From: Planctomycetaceae bacterium
Lineage (GTDB): Bacteria; Planctomycetota; Planctomycetia; Planctomycetales; Planctomycetaceae
Length of the DNA stretch: 64,000 nt
Direction of reading: 5' to 3'
Assembly (NCBI GenBank): GCA_018699955.1
Contig: JABISG010000123.1
Span: forward strand, 62,001 to 126,000
Shown here: piece after piece, positions 45,476 to 54,098 of the stretch
Numbering within the stretch: the first letter of the stretch is position 1
Layout: the number at the start of each line of letters is the position of its first letter
Made by a program: the position numbers and the translations under genes
The notes under the pieces: model-generated
Told to the model about the DNA's origin: nothing
The model's database searches: none
Seen by the model: only the letters and a program-made list of their open reading frames with translations

Positions 45476-48250
45476 TCAAGTCGTGTCCGAAAGCTGCTGA
45501 ATCAGTTCATCGCTGCTGTATTCGTGTTCTTTCATGTCGTCGGGCAGCTGTTCGCAGAGCATTTCGCCAATGTGAAATCCCAATTGGCGGTAAGCATTGG
45601 CTTGAGGTTCGTCGAAGAACTGGTCCAGCGTCGGATCGTGTGGGAATGAAGTATGCGCCTTAAAGTGTGCCGTTAGTTCATTTCCTTCGTCGTGTCCCGA
45701 CATTGAAGACTTGAGATAAATCAACAGGCTGTCGCCAACCTCATCCGAATTTGAATCCGTTTTTGGATAACGGAATCGAGCTGCGAAGAAATGTGATTCG
45801 CAGGTCTTGTCGTAACGCAACGCCAGCGGCCTGAGATCGACGTGACGTTCTTCTTCGAGGTCGAGGAATTCGATTCCCTGGTTGAGACTCAGCCGTCGGC
45901 ACAAATGCAAGAAGTCGGCAAAGGTGTGTCGTTCGTCCTGGGTGGCATCTGCGGCGATAATCAGCCTGCACCGACGTTGTATTAGCGGCCAAATTCCCAG
46001 GTTTTCGTTTTGCCCTCCATCCGAAATAAAGCAGAATCTCCGTTTAATCGGCTCCCTCCAGAAATCCCCGACGAGATTCCACGGAGAAGCGGCCGAACTG
46101 CCAACATGACAGCTCGGGGCGGGCAACCATTGGCCCAGCCGCAGATTCAAGGCGGTCATCACCACACGCAACAGCGGATTGTCCGTCTGAAATGGACTGA
46201 CCGCAGCCCCCGAAATTGCTGCCACGTCGGCTAAATCCAATCTGTCATCCGCATAGTCGGCGGTTTTGTGATACCTGATTGGATCGGAGCCGCAGTACTG
46301 TTGCGAGAACAGAAATGAATACCGCTTCGTTCCTTCTCCTCGCAGTTGCCGGCCGAAGAGATTCAGTGTCCCACTCAACAGGAGATAGGGAGCGCCATGG
46401 CTTACCGTATCGATGCCGGACAATTTCAACGCCGCGGGTTCACCATTCGTATTGCGAAAGAACGCCTCTTCGAGGCAGTTACGGTAATAGGCATGCATGG
46501 ACGTCGCATTCAAGTTCACGACAAACCCGGAAACCAGCACGATGAAGAACGACCCAAGTACCCACCACAAACGACATTGTTGGTCCGATTCGACAAGAAC
46601 TCCTCTCAAGACCTTGCGGCGTGGATAGATGGATCTTTCAAAAAACGCGGTGACAAGCGCACGATTGAGGATGCGTCGATCTCGTTGGCTGATATAGCCG
46701 CCCTGTACGGCGCGATCAAACAGTTCTTGATCTTGCACTGGTAAGCGCTCGCGAATTTGCGCACGGTCGGCAGTCTTCCTGGAGATGAGGGCCGTTGGAG
46801 ACGCTGGCTTGGCGACATCATTGACTACGGCATTGATTGCATCGAGAAGAGACTTTTTCAAGCTTTCGTCGCTTTCTCTCGCATGCAAATGGCGGCGATA
46901 TTGGATGAGATCGATTCGTTTCCATCCTTGCTTCTCCTGTTTCGTGAGATGCACTTGCTTCAACTCTGCGGTCGTCAGCTCCCTCTGCAACTGGTCGATG
47001 ACATCCTTATCTTTCTTCAAGTTTTTCCAGATGGGTGATGGCAACCCATTCTGATTCGATCTCCCGTGTTCGATCTCGCGGAGCAGATCCGCCCAATTGA
47101 AGACATGTCCTGTTTTGAGTTCGTAGTCTTCCTTCAACGAGCTATTTGAAAACAACGATCTATTTGAAAAGTTTTCTCCCGCAAAGTAGTACACGGCCAT
47201 GAAGGGAACGCCCAGAAAGCTCCCCACCATTGCGGCACGATACATCCAATGCTTCGCCGACTCGCGCGGCGCACGGGCACTCTTGAGAAGTTCCTTCGGC
47301 TTCAGCAAGGGGATCATGAACACCGAGAGCAGCAGCAGAACTGCGACCAGGGCAGTTACGAATTGCGGACTGTTCCTGAAATTGACCGTCGGGCCTTGGT
47401 TCCAGTAGTCAGGCACGATGACAACGTCACCATTTGAAAGAAACACCGCAATTCCAATCAACGCTGATGCCAGTGTGCCAAGCAACAAATGCGATGCGAG
47501 ACGATTGGGCTGATGGGCTCCCCTGAACACAAAATGCGCTGCCCAAGCCAATAACCAACACACGAATAACAGTACCGGAATTAGGAACGGCCGTGTTGCA
47601 TCGCTGCTTTTCAACAGTCCCGGCCACGAAATGGTGATCTCGCGCAGCCAACTGTAGAGCCACCCGTCGTCGAGACATCGCCAGACAAAAGCCGCCGCTG
47701 AGGCGAATAACACCAGCAAACTGACAAGAAAAACACTGTTCCAGAGAAAGCCGATCAAATACCTGCTCAAAGCCCGGATGGGCTGCTCCAGATATTTTCC
47801 GTCGCGAATAAGTTCGCGCACATGCTTGGGCTCGCCTTTGCCATCGGACCCAGGCGCCATGTCCTCCATCGCCTCATTGATGTGGAACCCATTCTCGACA
47901 ACTCGCTTCGAGAAATAGCTGGCGATGTACCCGCCGCCCGAAACGCCCGACAGGAAATCGACATGTTTTAAGAATCCACGTTTGCACAGGGACTGCAGCA
48001 GCCCGAGATTCAACATGGCCGAGCGCAGTCCCCCGCCGGAAAGCGCAATTCCCACGAGGTCTTTCTCAATGGGCAATTGCCTTTCGGATCTCCCTTCATT
48101 GTCGATGAAGGCTACGTCGCGCCTGTTATCAATCTGCTTCAGCTCTTCCTCGCGAATTTCATCACCGGAAAAGTCATTCCGCTTACGATGCCAACCTAAA
48201 CGGTGCAGCAACCGCGCCGGCAAACCCGTAGGGAGATCTGAGTCAGCCAT
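45476..48250 (-). CDS. Membrane-embedded patatin-like phospholipase
   Basis: 924 residues with the ATG preceded by GGAGG. The patatin catalytic elements are split along the protein: oxyanion hole SGGGLRSA (about 70-77), nucleophile GVSGGG (about 100-105), and the catalytic Asp in ISDGGQNENLG near the C-terminal third. Between them is a large insert with several membrane helices (FLWNSVFLVSLLVLFASAAA, PFLIPVLLFVCWLLAWAA, FVTALVAVLLLLSVFMI) and a long charged helical domain. Patatins hydrolyse acyl esters of lipids; the inserted membrane region would hold the active site at the membrane face. Composition is more AT-rich than the flanks. The gene is bracketed by direct repeats of the DUF1501 gene end (45371-45461 and 48577-48666), suggesting acquisition as a unit. 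Confidence 0.85.
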   Translation of the reverse strand: MADSDLPTGLPARLLHRLGWHRKRNDFSGDEIREEELKQIDNRRDVAFIDNEGRSERQLPIEKDLVGIALSGGGLRSAMLNLGLLQSLCKRGFLKHVDFLSGVSGGGYIASYFSKRVVENGFHINEAMEDMAPGSDGKGEPKHVRELIRDGKYLEQPIRALSRYLIGFLWNSVFLVSLLVLFASAAAFVWRCLDDGWLYSWLREITISWPGLLKSSDATRPFLIPVLLFVCWLLAWAAHFVFRGAHQPNRLASHLLLGTLASALIGIAVFLSNGDVVIVPDYWNQGPTVNFRNSPQFVTALVAVLLLLSVFMIPLLKPKELLKSARAPRESAKHWMYRAAMVGSFLGVPFMAVYYFAGENFSNRSLFSNSSLKEDYELKTGHVFNWADLLREIEHGRSNQNGLPSPIWKNLKKDKDVIDQLQRELTTAELKQVHLTKQEKQGWKRIDLIQYRRHLHARESDESLKKSLLDAINAVVNDVAKPASPTALISRKTADRAQIRERLPVQDQELFDRAVQGGYISQRDRRILNRALVTAFFERSIYPRRKVLRGVLVESDQQCRLWWVLGSFFIVLVSGFVVNLNATSMHAYYRNCLEEAFFRNTNGEPAALKLSGIDTVSHGAPYLLLSGTLNLFGRQLRGEGTKRYSFLFSQQYCGSDPIRYHKTADYADDRLDLADVAAISGAAVSPFQTDNPLLRVVMTALNLRLGQWLPAPSCHVGSSAASPWNLVGDFWREPIKRRFCFISDGGQNENLGIWPLIQRRCRLIIAADATQDERHTFADFLHLCRRLSLNQGIEFLDLEEERHVDLRPLALRYDKTCESHFFAARFRYPKTDSNSDEVGDSLLIYLKSSMSGHDEGNELTAHFKAHTSFPHDPTLDQFFDEPQANAYRQLGFHIGEMLCEQLPDDMKEHEYSSDELIQQLSDTT
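47138..47172. repeat. 18-bp imperfect tandem duplication in the patatin gene
   Basis: ACGAGCTATTTGAAAACA is followed by ACGATCTATTTGAAAAG, giving the in-frame repeat SLFSN / RSLFSN in the inserted domain. Confidence 0.65.
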
Positions 48251-48576
48251 GGTCCGCCTCCAAACACATTTACTTCGATCTCAGTGGCAAACGCGCAGTT
48301 GATAGCAACCGTAGCTTGTCACGCAAACGCGGCCGTTCATTAGCCGACGTGCACTGTCAAACGGACACGACATTCCAGACACATCAACACTCATGGGCAG
48401 TGATGTTGCATGTACTAGCCAGCGTACATGTCTGCACAAACGTTGCAAGCAGAAAACGGAGAAACGGAGAGATTCTCAACGATTGCTGGAACGGTCGGCG
48501 TACAACTTCCATAAGTTGCGGCAGCTCACTGCGGGCGGGCGCACTGACGTCGAAGGCATGCAAGCGGCACCGCGTC
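48251..48576. other. Intergenic region upstream of the patatin gene
   Basis: 326 bases, presumably carrying the patatin promoter. I see no gene. The last 14-20 bases (about 48563-48582) resemble the 19-base spacer at 45358-45376, extending the duplicated junction sequence to just beyond the giant gene stop. Confidence 0.5.
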
Positions 48577-49965
48577 TTAAAGCAGTTCGCTGATGACCTC
48601 GCCCTTTTCCAGTATCGGAACAGAGCGGCCGACCGAAGTTTGCGGCGTGAGGCGGGGATCGATGCCCAGGTGGTGGTACATCGTAGCGACGACGTCGTAG
48701 GGCCACAGCGGGCGGTCTTTGGGGACTTCGCCTTTAGCATTTGACGAACCGATGACTTGGCCGTGTTGGTAGTTGCCGCCGGCGAGCATCATGCTTTGTA
48801 AGCGTCCCCAGTGGTCGCGGCCGCCCTTCGCATTGATCTTCGGAGTACGGCCGAATTCTCCCCAGACGACCACCAGCACTTTCTTGTTCAATCCACGTTC
48901 GTAGAGATCTTCAATCAGCGTGGTGACGGCATGATCCATGCGGGGGCAGCAGGTATTCATGCCCCACTCCAGTTTTGTGTGCAAGTCCCAACCCGAACTG
49001 CTCAGGCCGACGCCGGGATCGATCACCGTGACGAATGTGACGCCCGCCTCGACCAATCGACGCGCCAACAATGCCGATTGTCCCGATCGGTTCAGTCCGT
49101 AGCGTTCGCGCGTTTTGACGTCTTCCTGTTCCAGATCGAAAGCGCCGCCGGTTCTTGCGCCGGTAATTAAATCGAAGGCCGACTTGTGGAAATGCCGCCA
49201 CGAATCGGTACCGGTTGGATTGAGAGGTTCGCGGATTTGATCGAATTGCGCGAGCAGCTTGCGTCGTTCGATCAGCGACTCTCGCGTCAACCCTTCGATC
49301 GGTGCCAGGCTGCGGACGCGGAAATCCTTGTCTAGCCCCGGATCTTTGCCATCGCCAGTTCGATTCTTGAGAATTTCCAACGGGTTGAACCGGACTCCCA
49401 GGTGCGCCGCTCGGTGCGGGTAGAAGCGGTGAATTCCCTGTTTATCCAGCGGGTAGCCGATCAACACATACGGCGGCAAACCGGGATGATTCGGGCCGCG
49501 CAGCATTGACACCATCGACCCGCTCGATGGATGGCTCGACTTCTTAAACGGATTGACGCCGTGCGCTTTCGCATCGTGTCCGGTTTGGCACCAGTGCATG
49601 CCGTGCTGGTGATCGTCGTTGTCGTGTTGCATGCCGCGAATAATGGTCACCTTATCCATCAGCTTCGCGTGCAACGGCAACGTCTCACAAATCTGAACTC
49701 CCGGAACGTTGGTGGAGATGGGAGAAAACGAACCGCGAATTTCCGCCGGTGCATTCGGTTTGGGATCATACGTCTCGAAATGACTGGCGGCACCGTTCAG
49801 CCAGTATTGGATGACGGCCGTGTCCGCCGGGATTTCTCCCAAGCCGCCACTGGCGTCGACCGACGACTGGAAAATTGTCGGCAACGACAATCCGCCGATT
49901 CCAGCACCCAGAAACGCGCGGCGATTGACGCTACTGCGATAACCTCGGCATCCCGTTTTCGGCAT
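48577..49965 (-). CDS. DUF1501 protein, Tat-exported (paralog 1)
   Basis: 462 residues. A twin-arginine leader (NRRAFLGAGIGGLSLP) is followed by the DUF1501 (alkaline-phosphatase-superfamily-like) core: YWLNGAASHFETYDPKPNA, a His-rich stretch (MQHDNDDHQHGMHWC), ERYGLNRSGQSALLARRLVE, the hallmark VVWGEFGRTPKIN and GGRDHWGRLQSMMLAG. The biochemical activity of the family is unknown; members are abundant in planctomycetes, often beside PSCyt1 cytochromes. It lies 23 bases downstream of another DUF1501 gene, an operon. Its last 90 bases are duplicated at 45371-45461. Confidence 0.92.
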   Translation of the reverse strand: MPKTGCRGYRSSVNRRAFLGAGIGGLSLPTIFQSSVDASGGLGEIPADTAVIQYWLNGAASHFETYDPKPNAPAEIRGSFSPISTNVPGVQICETLPLHAKLMDKVTIIRGMQHDNDDHQHGMHWCQTGHDAKAHGVNPFKKSSHPSSGSMVSMLRGPNHPGLPPYVLIGYPLDKQGIHRFYPHRAAHLGVRFNPLEILKNRTGDGKDPGLDKDFRVRSLAPIEGLTRESLIERRKLLAQFDQIREPLNPTGTDSWRHFHKSAFDLITGARTGGAFDLEQEDVKTRERYGLNRSGQSALLARRLVEAGVTFVTVIDPGVGLSSSGWDLHTKLEWGMNTCCPRMDHAVTTLIEDLYERGLNKKVLVVVWGEFGRTPKINAKGGRDHWGRLQSMMLAGGNYQHGQVIGSSNAKGEVPKDRPLWPYDVVATMYHHLGIDPRLTPQTSVGRSVPILEKGEVISELL

Positions 49966-49988
49966 TGCCCACCCCTTGGAGGAAAACC

Positions 49989-51341
49989 TCAGGTCGTCTG
50001 CCCTGTGTAAAGTGGCTCCATCACCGTTCCCCGATTGAGATGCCGCGGGCGGCCGCTGCGGTCGGGGATCATTGCTTTCGTGTCGATACCCAAGGCGGTG
50101 TAGATCGTCGCGCCCATGTCGTTGGGATGGAACGGTGTGGTTTCCGGATGGCCGCCGATCTTGTCGGTCTTACCGATCACCTGACCGCCACGAACACCAC
50201 CGCCGGCAAACACCGCCGTGTAGCCGTGCGCCCAGTGATGACGGCCGGGAACTTTCTGTCCCGCCAGCGGAGAAATGGTCGGAGTGCGACCGAATTCACC
50301 AACGCAGATCACAAGCGTCTGTTCTAACAGGCCACGCTCTGAAAGATCGTCGAGCAGAGCGCTCACACCGTTGTCCAGCGCGGGCAGCATCGTTTTCAAT
50401 CGGGGGAAGTGGTTGACGTGGGTGTCCCACATCTGCACGTGTCCCATGTTGCATTGAATGACGGGCATCTCCATTTCTACCAGTCGCCGCGCCAGCAGCA
50501 ACGTCTGCCCGTATTTGTGGCGACCGTAACGATCGCGGTCCTTCGCCGATTCCTTGTTGATGTCCAAAGCCGATTTCAAATTGGACGACGTCAGCATTGA
50601 AAACGCCACGTCTTGCTGCTCGGTATACTGGCGGCCTTGTGGCGAGGCATGAACACCATCCGAACCACGGTCGATATTCCGCAACAGTTTTTCCCGGCCG
50701 GTCATTCGCGAGAGATCCAGCCCGTCGATCAGCGACAGCCCTCTGACCTTGTAATCCTTGCCGTTGGGATCGTCCTTCAGCACGAACGGATCGTACTTCG
50801 GTCCCAGGAATCCGGAATGCTGCGCGGGCCAGACCAGTACGCCTTCAATCAGCGGGTTGGGAATCGTGACCTGACTCGGCAACCGATCAGCACGCGGGCG
50901 GAGATACGAAACGGCCGAACCGTACGACGGCCAATCGGCTCGGTTGAGCGACTTCGCCTGATTCGATGAACCGCGCGAAGGTTGCACCGACCCAGAGAGT
51001 GCGTTGTGGGTGCCGGAAAGATGCCGATTGTCGCTGTGCCGCATCGAGCGAACCACTGCCAGCTTGTCGGTCCGGGCCGCCATCTTCTGCATTTTGTCGC
51101 CGAACTGCACGCCGGGAATCGTCGTGTCGATCACGCCGAATTCCCCTTTAACATTCGACGATTCCGGCTTCGGATCGAACATGTCGATGTGGCTGCCCCC
51201 ACCGGGCAGAAACACCATCACGACCGACTTGACCCGCGCATTGGTTGTCGCTGCCATTGCCTGCTGATGAAGCAGGCTTGGCAATCCCAGCCCGAAGAAC
51301 GACGAACAACCGACTTGCAAAAGTTCACGACGTCGCAACAT
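49989..51341 (-). CDS. DUF1501 protein, Tat-exported (paralog 2)
   Basis: 450 residues from the ATG at 51339-51341 (AGAGG close upstream); an in-frame ATG 18 bases earlier is also possible. It opens LRRRELLQVGCSSFFGLGLP, a Tat-like leader. The core shows VMVFLPGGGSHIDMFDPKPE, RHSDNRHLSGTHNALSG, RYGRHKYGQTLLLARRLVE, VGEFGRTPTISPLAGQ and PGRHHWAHGYTAVFAGGG. Compared with paralog 1 it has PGRHHW instead of GGRDHW, losing the Asp before His-Trp. It is first gene of the two-gene minus-strand operon and diverges from paralog 3. Confidence 0.9.
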   Translation of the reverse strand: MLRRRELLQVGCSSFFGLGLPSLLHQQAMAATTNARVKSVVMVFLPGGGSHIDMFDPKPESSNVKGEFGVIDTTIPGVQFGDKMQKMAARTDKLAVVRSMRHSDNRHLSGTHNALSGSVQPSRGSSNQAKSLNRADWPSYGSAVSYLRPRADRLPSQVTIPNPLIEGVLVWPAQHSGFLGPKYDPFVLKDDPNGKDYKVRGLSLIDGLDLSRMTGREKLLRNIDRGSDGVHASPQGRQYTEQQDVAFSMLTSSNLKSALDINKESAKDRDRYGRHKYGQTLLLARRLVEMEMPVIQCNMGHVQMWDTHVNHFPRLKTMLPALDNGVSALLDDLSERGLLEQTLVICVGEFGRTPTISPLAGQKVPGRHHWAHGYTAVFAGGGVRGGQVIGKTDKIGGHPETTPFHPNDMGATIYTALGIDTKAMIPDRSGRPRHLNRGTVMEPLYTGQTT

Positions 51342-51540
51342 CTCGGCCTCTTTCAACATGGGGTAATCGATAGAAGTAGTGTATCAAAAGCCGCTTATGC
51401 AAATAAAGGCTGAAAAGAATAACGGCAGTAATCGATCGACGGCATTCGAGTCTCATTGTCCGTATTATCATTTATCGGTAACATCAGCGAAGTCTGATGA
51501 AAGAGTTTCGTTCGTCCTGAAACCGAGGTGGACTTTCGCC

Positions 51541-52980
51541 ATGACCCGAACCGACCCCGGATGTTTCGGACCGCAGAATTCTGATGACGGGATGCCGGGG
51601 CGACGAGAATTCCTTCGCGCCGGTCTGACTGGTTTCACCGGTATGACGCTTGCCGACCTCTATCGGCTGCAGGCGGCTGTACCGAAAACAACGCGTCGAG
51701 AAAAGCGGGCGGTCATTCTTGTCTGGCTGCGCGGCGGATGCAGTCACCTCGACACGTTCGATCCCAAGCCACTGGCAACGTCGGATTACCGCGGACCTTA
51801 TTTGCCGATTGATACGAAAACGCCGGGCATCCAACTCACCGAATTGTTGCCGCGACTGTCGCAGGTTTCAGACAAGTTCGCCCTTTTGCGATCGGTGGCC
51901 CATACCGGCGGCGGTCATCCGGCCGGATCGTTACAGGTCCTCTCCGGAGATCCAGCGGCCGCCGATAAAACGAAGCCCATCTTTCCGGACTGGATGACAA
52001 TCGCCAGCCATCTGCGAGCCGATCCCAATCAGCCGATTCCCAATTACGTCGCCGTCAATCCGGTCGATCGCTATGACTCTTTCACCATTGCCGGACCGGC
52101 ATATCTCGGCCCGTCGTACGAACCGTTCAAAGTCACCGGCGATCCCAGCAAGCCGAACTTTCGCGTGCCAAACATTGGCCTGAAAAATGCCGAGGATGCC
52201 CAACGTCTCACGCGCCGCGTGCAACTGAGAGAACGTCTCGACGGTTTACGAAGCGAACTCGATCAGTCGGGAATGATGGGGGCCGTCGATGGGTTTCAGG
52301 CACAGGCGCTGAATTTGTTGACCAGTTCCGAGGCGGCCGCAGCGTTCGATCTCTCGAAGGAAAAAGAGAGCGTGCGAGAGCGGTATGGCCGCAACCAATG
52401 GGGGCAGCAATGCCTGATGGCCCGTCGGCTGGTGGAAGCGGGCGTCGAAATCATCGCCACGGAATTCGACGGGCCGTTATGCGGTCGCGTTGCCAATTGG
52501 GACGACCACGCGGTCAACCACCATGTGTTTGATGCCATCAAATATCGGGCACCGTTTTTCGATCAGGCGGTTTCCGCGCTCATCGAAGACGTCTACAGCC
52601 GGGGATTGGACAAGCAGGTGCTGGTGATCGTCACCGGCGAATTCGGCCGCACTCCGCGAATTTCCTACGCACCCAGCAGCGGCGGCGGCGTCGCCAGCGG
52701 AGCAAAGGGAACCAGACAGCCGGGCCGCGATCATTGGCCCCGCGCCAACACCATGCTGTTTTCCGGCGGCGGCATCCAAACCGGGCAGGTCATCGGTGCG
52801 ACCAATCGTCAGGGGACCGACCCAATCTCACGCCGCGTCGGACCGGGCGACTTTCTGGCGACGATCTACCGGCATCTGCAAATCGATACCGAACACACAG
52901 CGATCACCAATTTCGCCGGCCGCCCGGTTCCAATTCTCGCCAAAGGCCGGCCGATTGCGGAACTCGCCTTCCGCGGCTGA
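51541..52980 (+). CDS. DUF1501 protein, Tat-exported (paralog 3)
   Basis: 479 residues from the ATG at 51541; the open frame extends 54 codons upstream without coding character. The leader GRREFLRAGLTGFTGMTLA is Tat-type. The core shows VWLRGGCSHLDTFDPKPLA, AHTGGGHPAGSLQVLSGD, RYGRNQWGQQCLMARRLVE, VTGEFGRTPRISY and PGRDHWPRANTMLFSGGG. It has an insertion between the GEFGRTP and GRDHW blocks (SGGGVASGAKGTRQ). The 199-base space to the divergent paralog 2 has no clear promoter. Confidence 0.92.
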   Translation: MTRTDPGCFGPQNSDDGMPGRREFLRAGLTGFTGMTLADLYRLQAAVPKTTRREKRAVILVWLRGGCSHLDTFDPKPLATSDYRGPYLPIDTKTPGIQLTELLPRLSQVSDKFALLRSVAHTGGGHPAGSLQVLSGDPAAADKTKPIFPDWMTIASHLRADPNQPIPNYVAVNPVDRYDSFTIAGPAYLGPSYEPFKVTGDPSKPNFRVPNIGLKNAEDAQRLTRRVQLRERLDGLRSELDQSGMMGAVDGFQAQALNLLTSSEAAAAFDLSKEKESVRERYGRNQWGQQCLMARRLVEAGVEIIATEFDGPLCGRVANWDDHAVNHHVFDAIKYRAPFFDQAVSALIEDVYSRGLDKQVLVIVTGEFGRTPRISYAPSSGGGVASGAKGTRQPGRDHWPRANTMLFSGGGIQTGQVIGATNRQGTDPISRRVGPGDFLATIYRHLQIDTEHTAITNFAGRPVPILAKGRPIAELAFRG

Positions 52981-53076
52981 TCACGACTTGTTGGTTGGTC
53001 GGGGCTGGACCGAAGGGAAGCCCCGGTTCGGTTAATGCTGAACGACAAGTTTTGAAGTTGCTGACTTTGGCCCGAC

Positions 53077-53148
53077 GTAGCTGAATTCGCAAGAATTCAG
53101 GCAATTCCCGCAAAGCGTTGAAGTCTGAATTCTTGCGAATTCGGCTAC
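53077..53148. repeat. 24-bp inverted repeat built from EcoRI-like palindromes
   Basis: Left arm 53077-53100 and right arm 53125-53148 are inverse complements with one mismatch. Each arm itself contains GAATTC twice around a CGCAA spacer, and the two arms are separated by 24 bases. It stands in the non-coding gap between paralog 3 and the SDR gene and could fold as one long hairpin or two small ones. Confidence 0.8.
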
Positions 53149-53271
53149 AATTTGACAACAGTGTAACTTCAAAGACGAAAACCGGGGCTTCGTAAAGACT
53201 CCAGCCGCGGCCACCCGATGCGAAAGAGGTTTGGACTGGTTCTCTGACAAACCACAACCAAGGAAAACAAC

Positions 53272-54033
53272 ATGACAACCAGCGACTTTTCCGGAAAAAC
53301 CGTTCTCATCACCGGCGGCACGCGCGGAATCGGAAAGGCGGCCGCCATCCGGTTGGCCAGCGAAGGGGCCAACATTGCAGCCAACTATTTCTCGCGACAT
53401 GAAGATGCGGCCCAGACGCAGGCAGAAATCGAACAGGCCGGCGGAAGATGCGTGACGATTGCGGGTGACGTCTCACAGCCGGATCAGGCGCAACAAATTG
53501 TGGATCAAACTCGCGAGGCGTTCGGGCCGATCGACATGTTGATGCACTCGGCCGGCATCAGCATCGTCGAACACGCAACCGACGTCACCTGGGAAACCTG
53601 GAAGCAGACGATGGCCGTCAACCTCGACGGCACGTTCAACATGATCTACGCCGTGAAGGATGAAATGATCGAGCGTCAGTTCGGCCGCATCGTCACCGTC
53701 TCGTCCATCGCGGCCCTGCGTGAACGGGAAAATCAGGTGCATTACTCGGCATCGAAAGCGGCCGTCATCGCTATGACCCGTTGCTGCGCTCAAGGTTGGG
53801 GCCGCCACAACATCCGCCTGAATTGCCTCTGTCCCGGCCTGACCGAAACCGAGATGGCCCACACGCTCTCGCCAGAAGTTCACAAAACAATCATCGACGC
53901 CACCCCCATCGGCCGCATCGGCACCGCCGACGAACTGGCCTCGGTCGCGCGTTTCCTACTCAGCGAAGAGTCAAGCTACATGACCGGCCAAACAGTAGTC
54001 GCCAGCGGCGGCCGCGTGATGTTGCCGGGATAG
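53272..54033 (+). CDS. Short-chain dehydrogenase/reductase (FabG-like)
   Basis: 253 residues, classical SDR length. The cofactor motif is TGGTRGIG (within VLITGGTRGIG), then the GDVSQ turn, HSAG in place of NNAG/NSAG, the catalytic Ser in VSSIAAL and YSASK with Tyr and Lys. The C-terminal CPGLTETEM and ASGGRVMLPG complete the fold. The basic environment after strand 2 (YFSRH) is compatible with NADP. It is an oxidoreductase of alcohols or ketones; the substrate is open. GGAAAA precedes the ATG. The next gene starts 65 bases downstream. Confidence 0.92.
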   Translation: MTTSDFSGKTVLITGGTRGIGKAAAIRLASEGANIAANYFSRHEDAAQTQAEIEQAGGRCVTIAGDVSQPDQAQQIVDQTREAFGPIDMLMHSAGISIVEHATDVTWETWKQTMAVNLDGTFNMIYAVKDEMIERQFGRIVTVSSIAALRERENQVHYSASKAAVIAMTRCCAQGWGRHNIRLNCLCPGLTETEMAHTLSPEVHKTIIDATPIGRIGTADELASVARFLLSEESSYMTGQTVVASGGRVMLPG

Positions 54034-54098
54034 GTTGTTGCTATCCTGTTGATCGGCAGATTGGGTTTCACGTTTCATCGACAGAAGGCGGAATTCCT

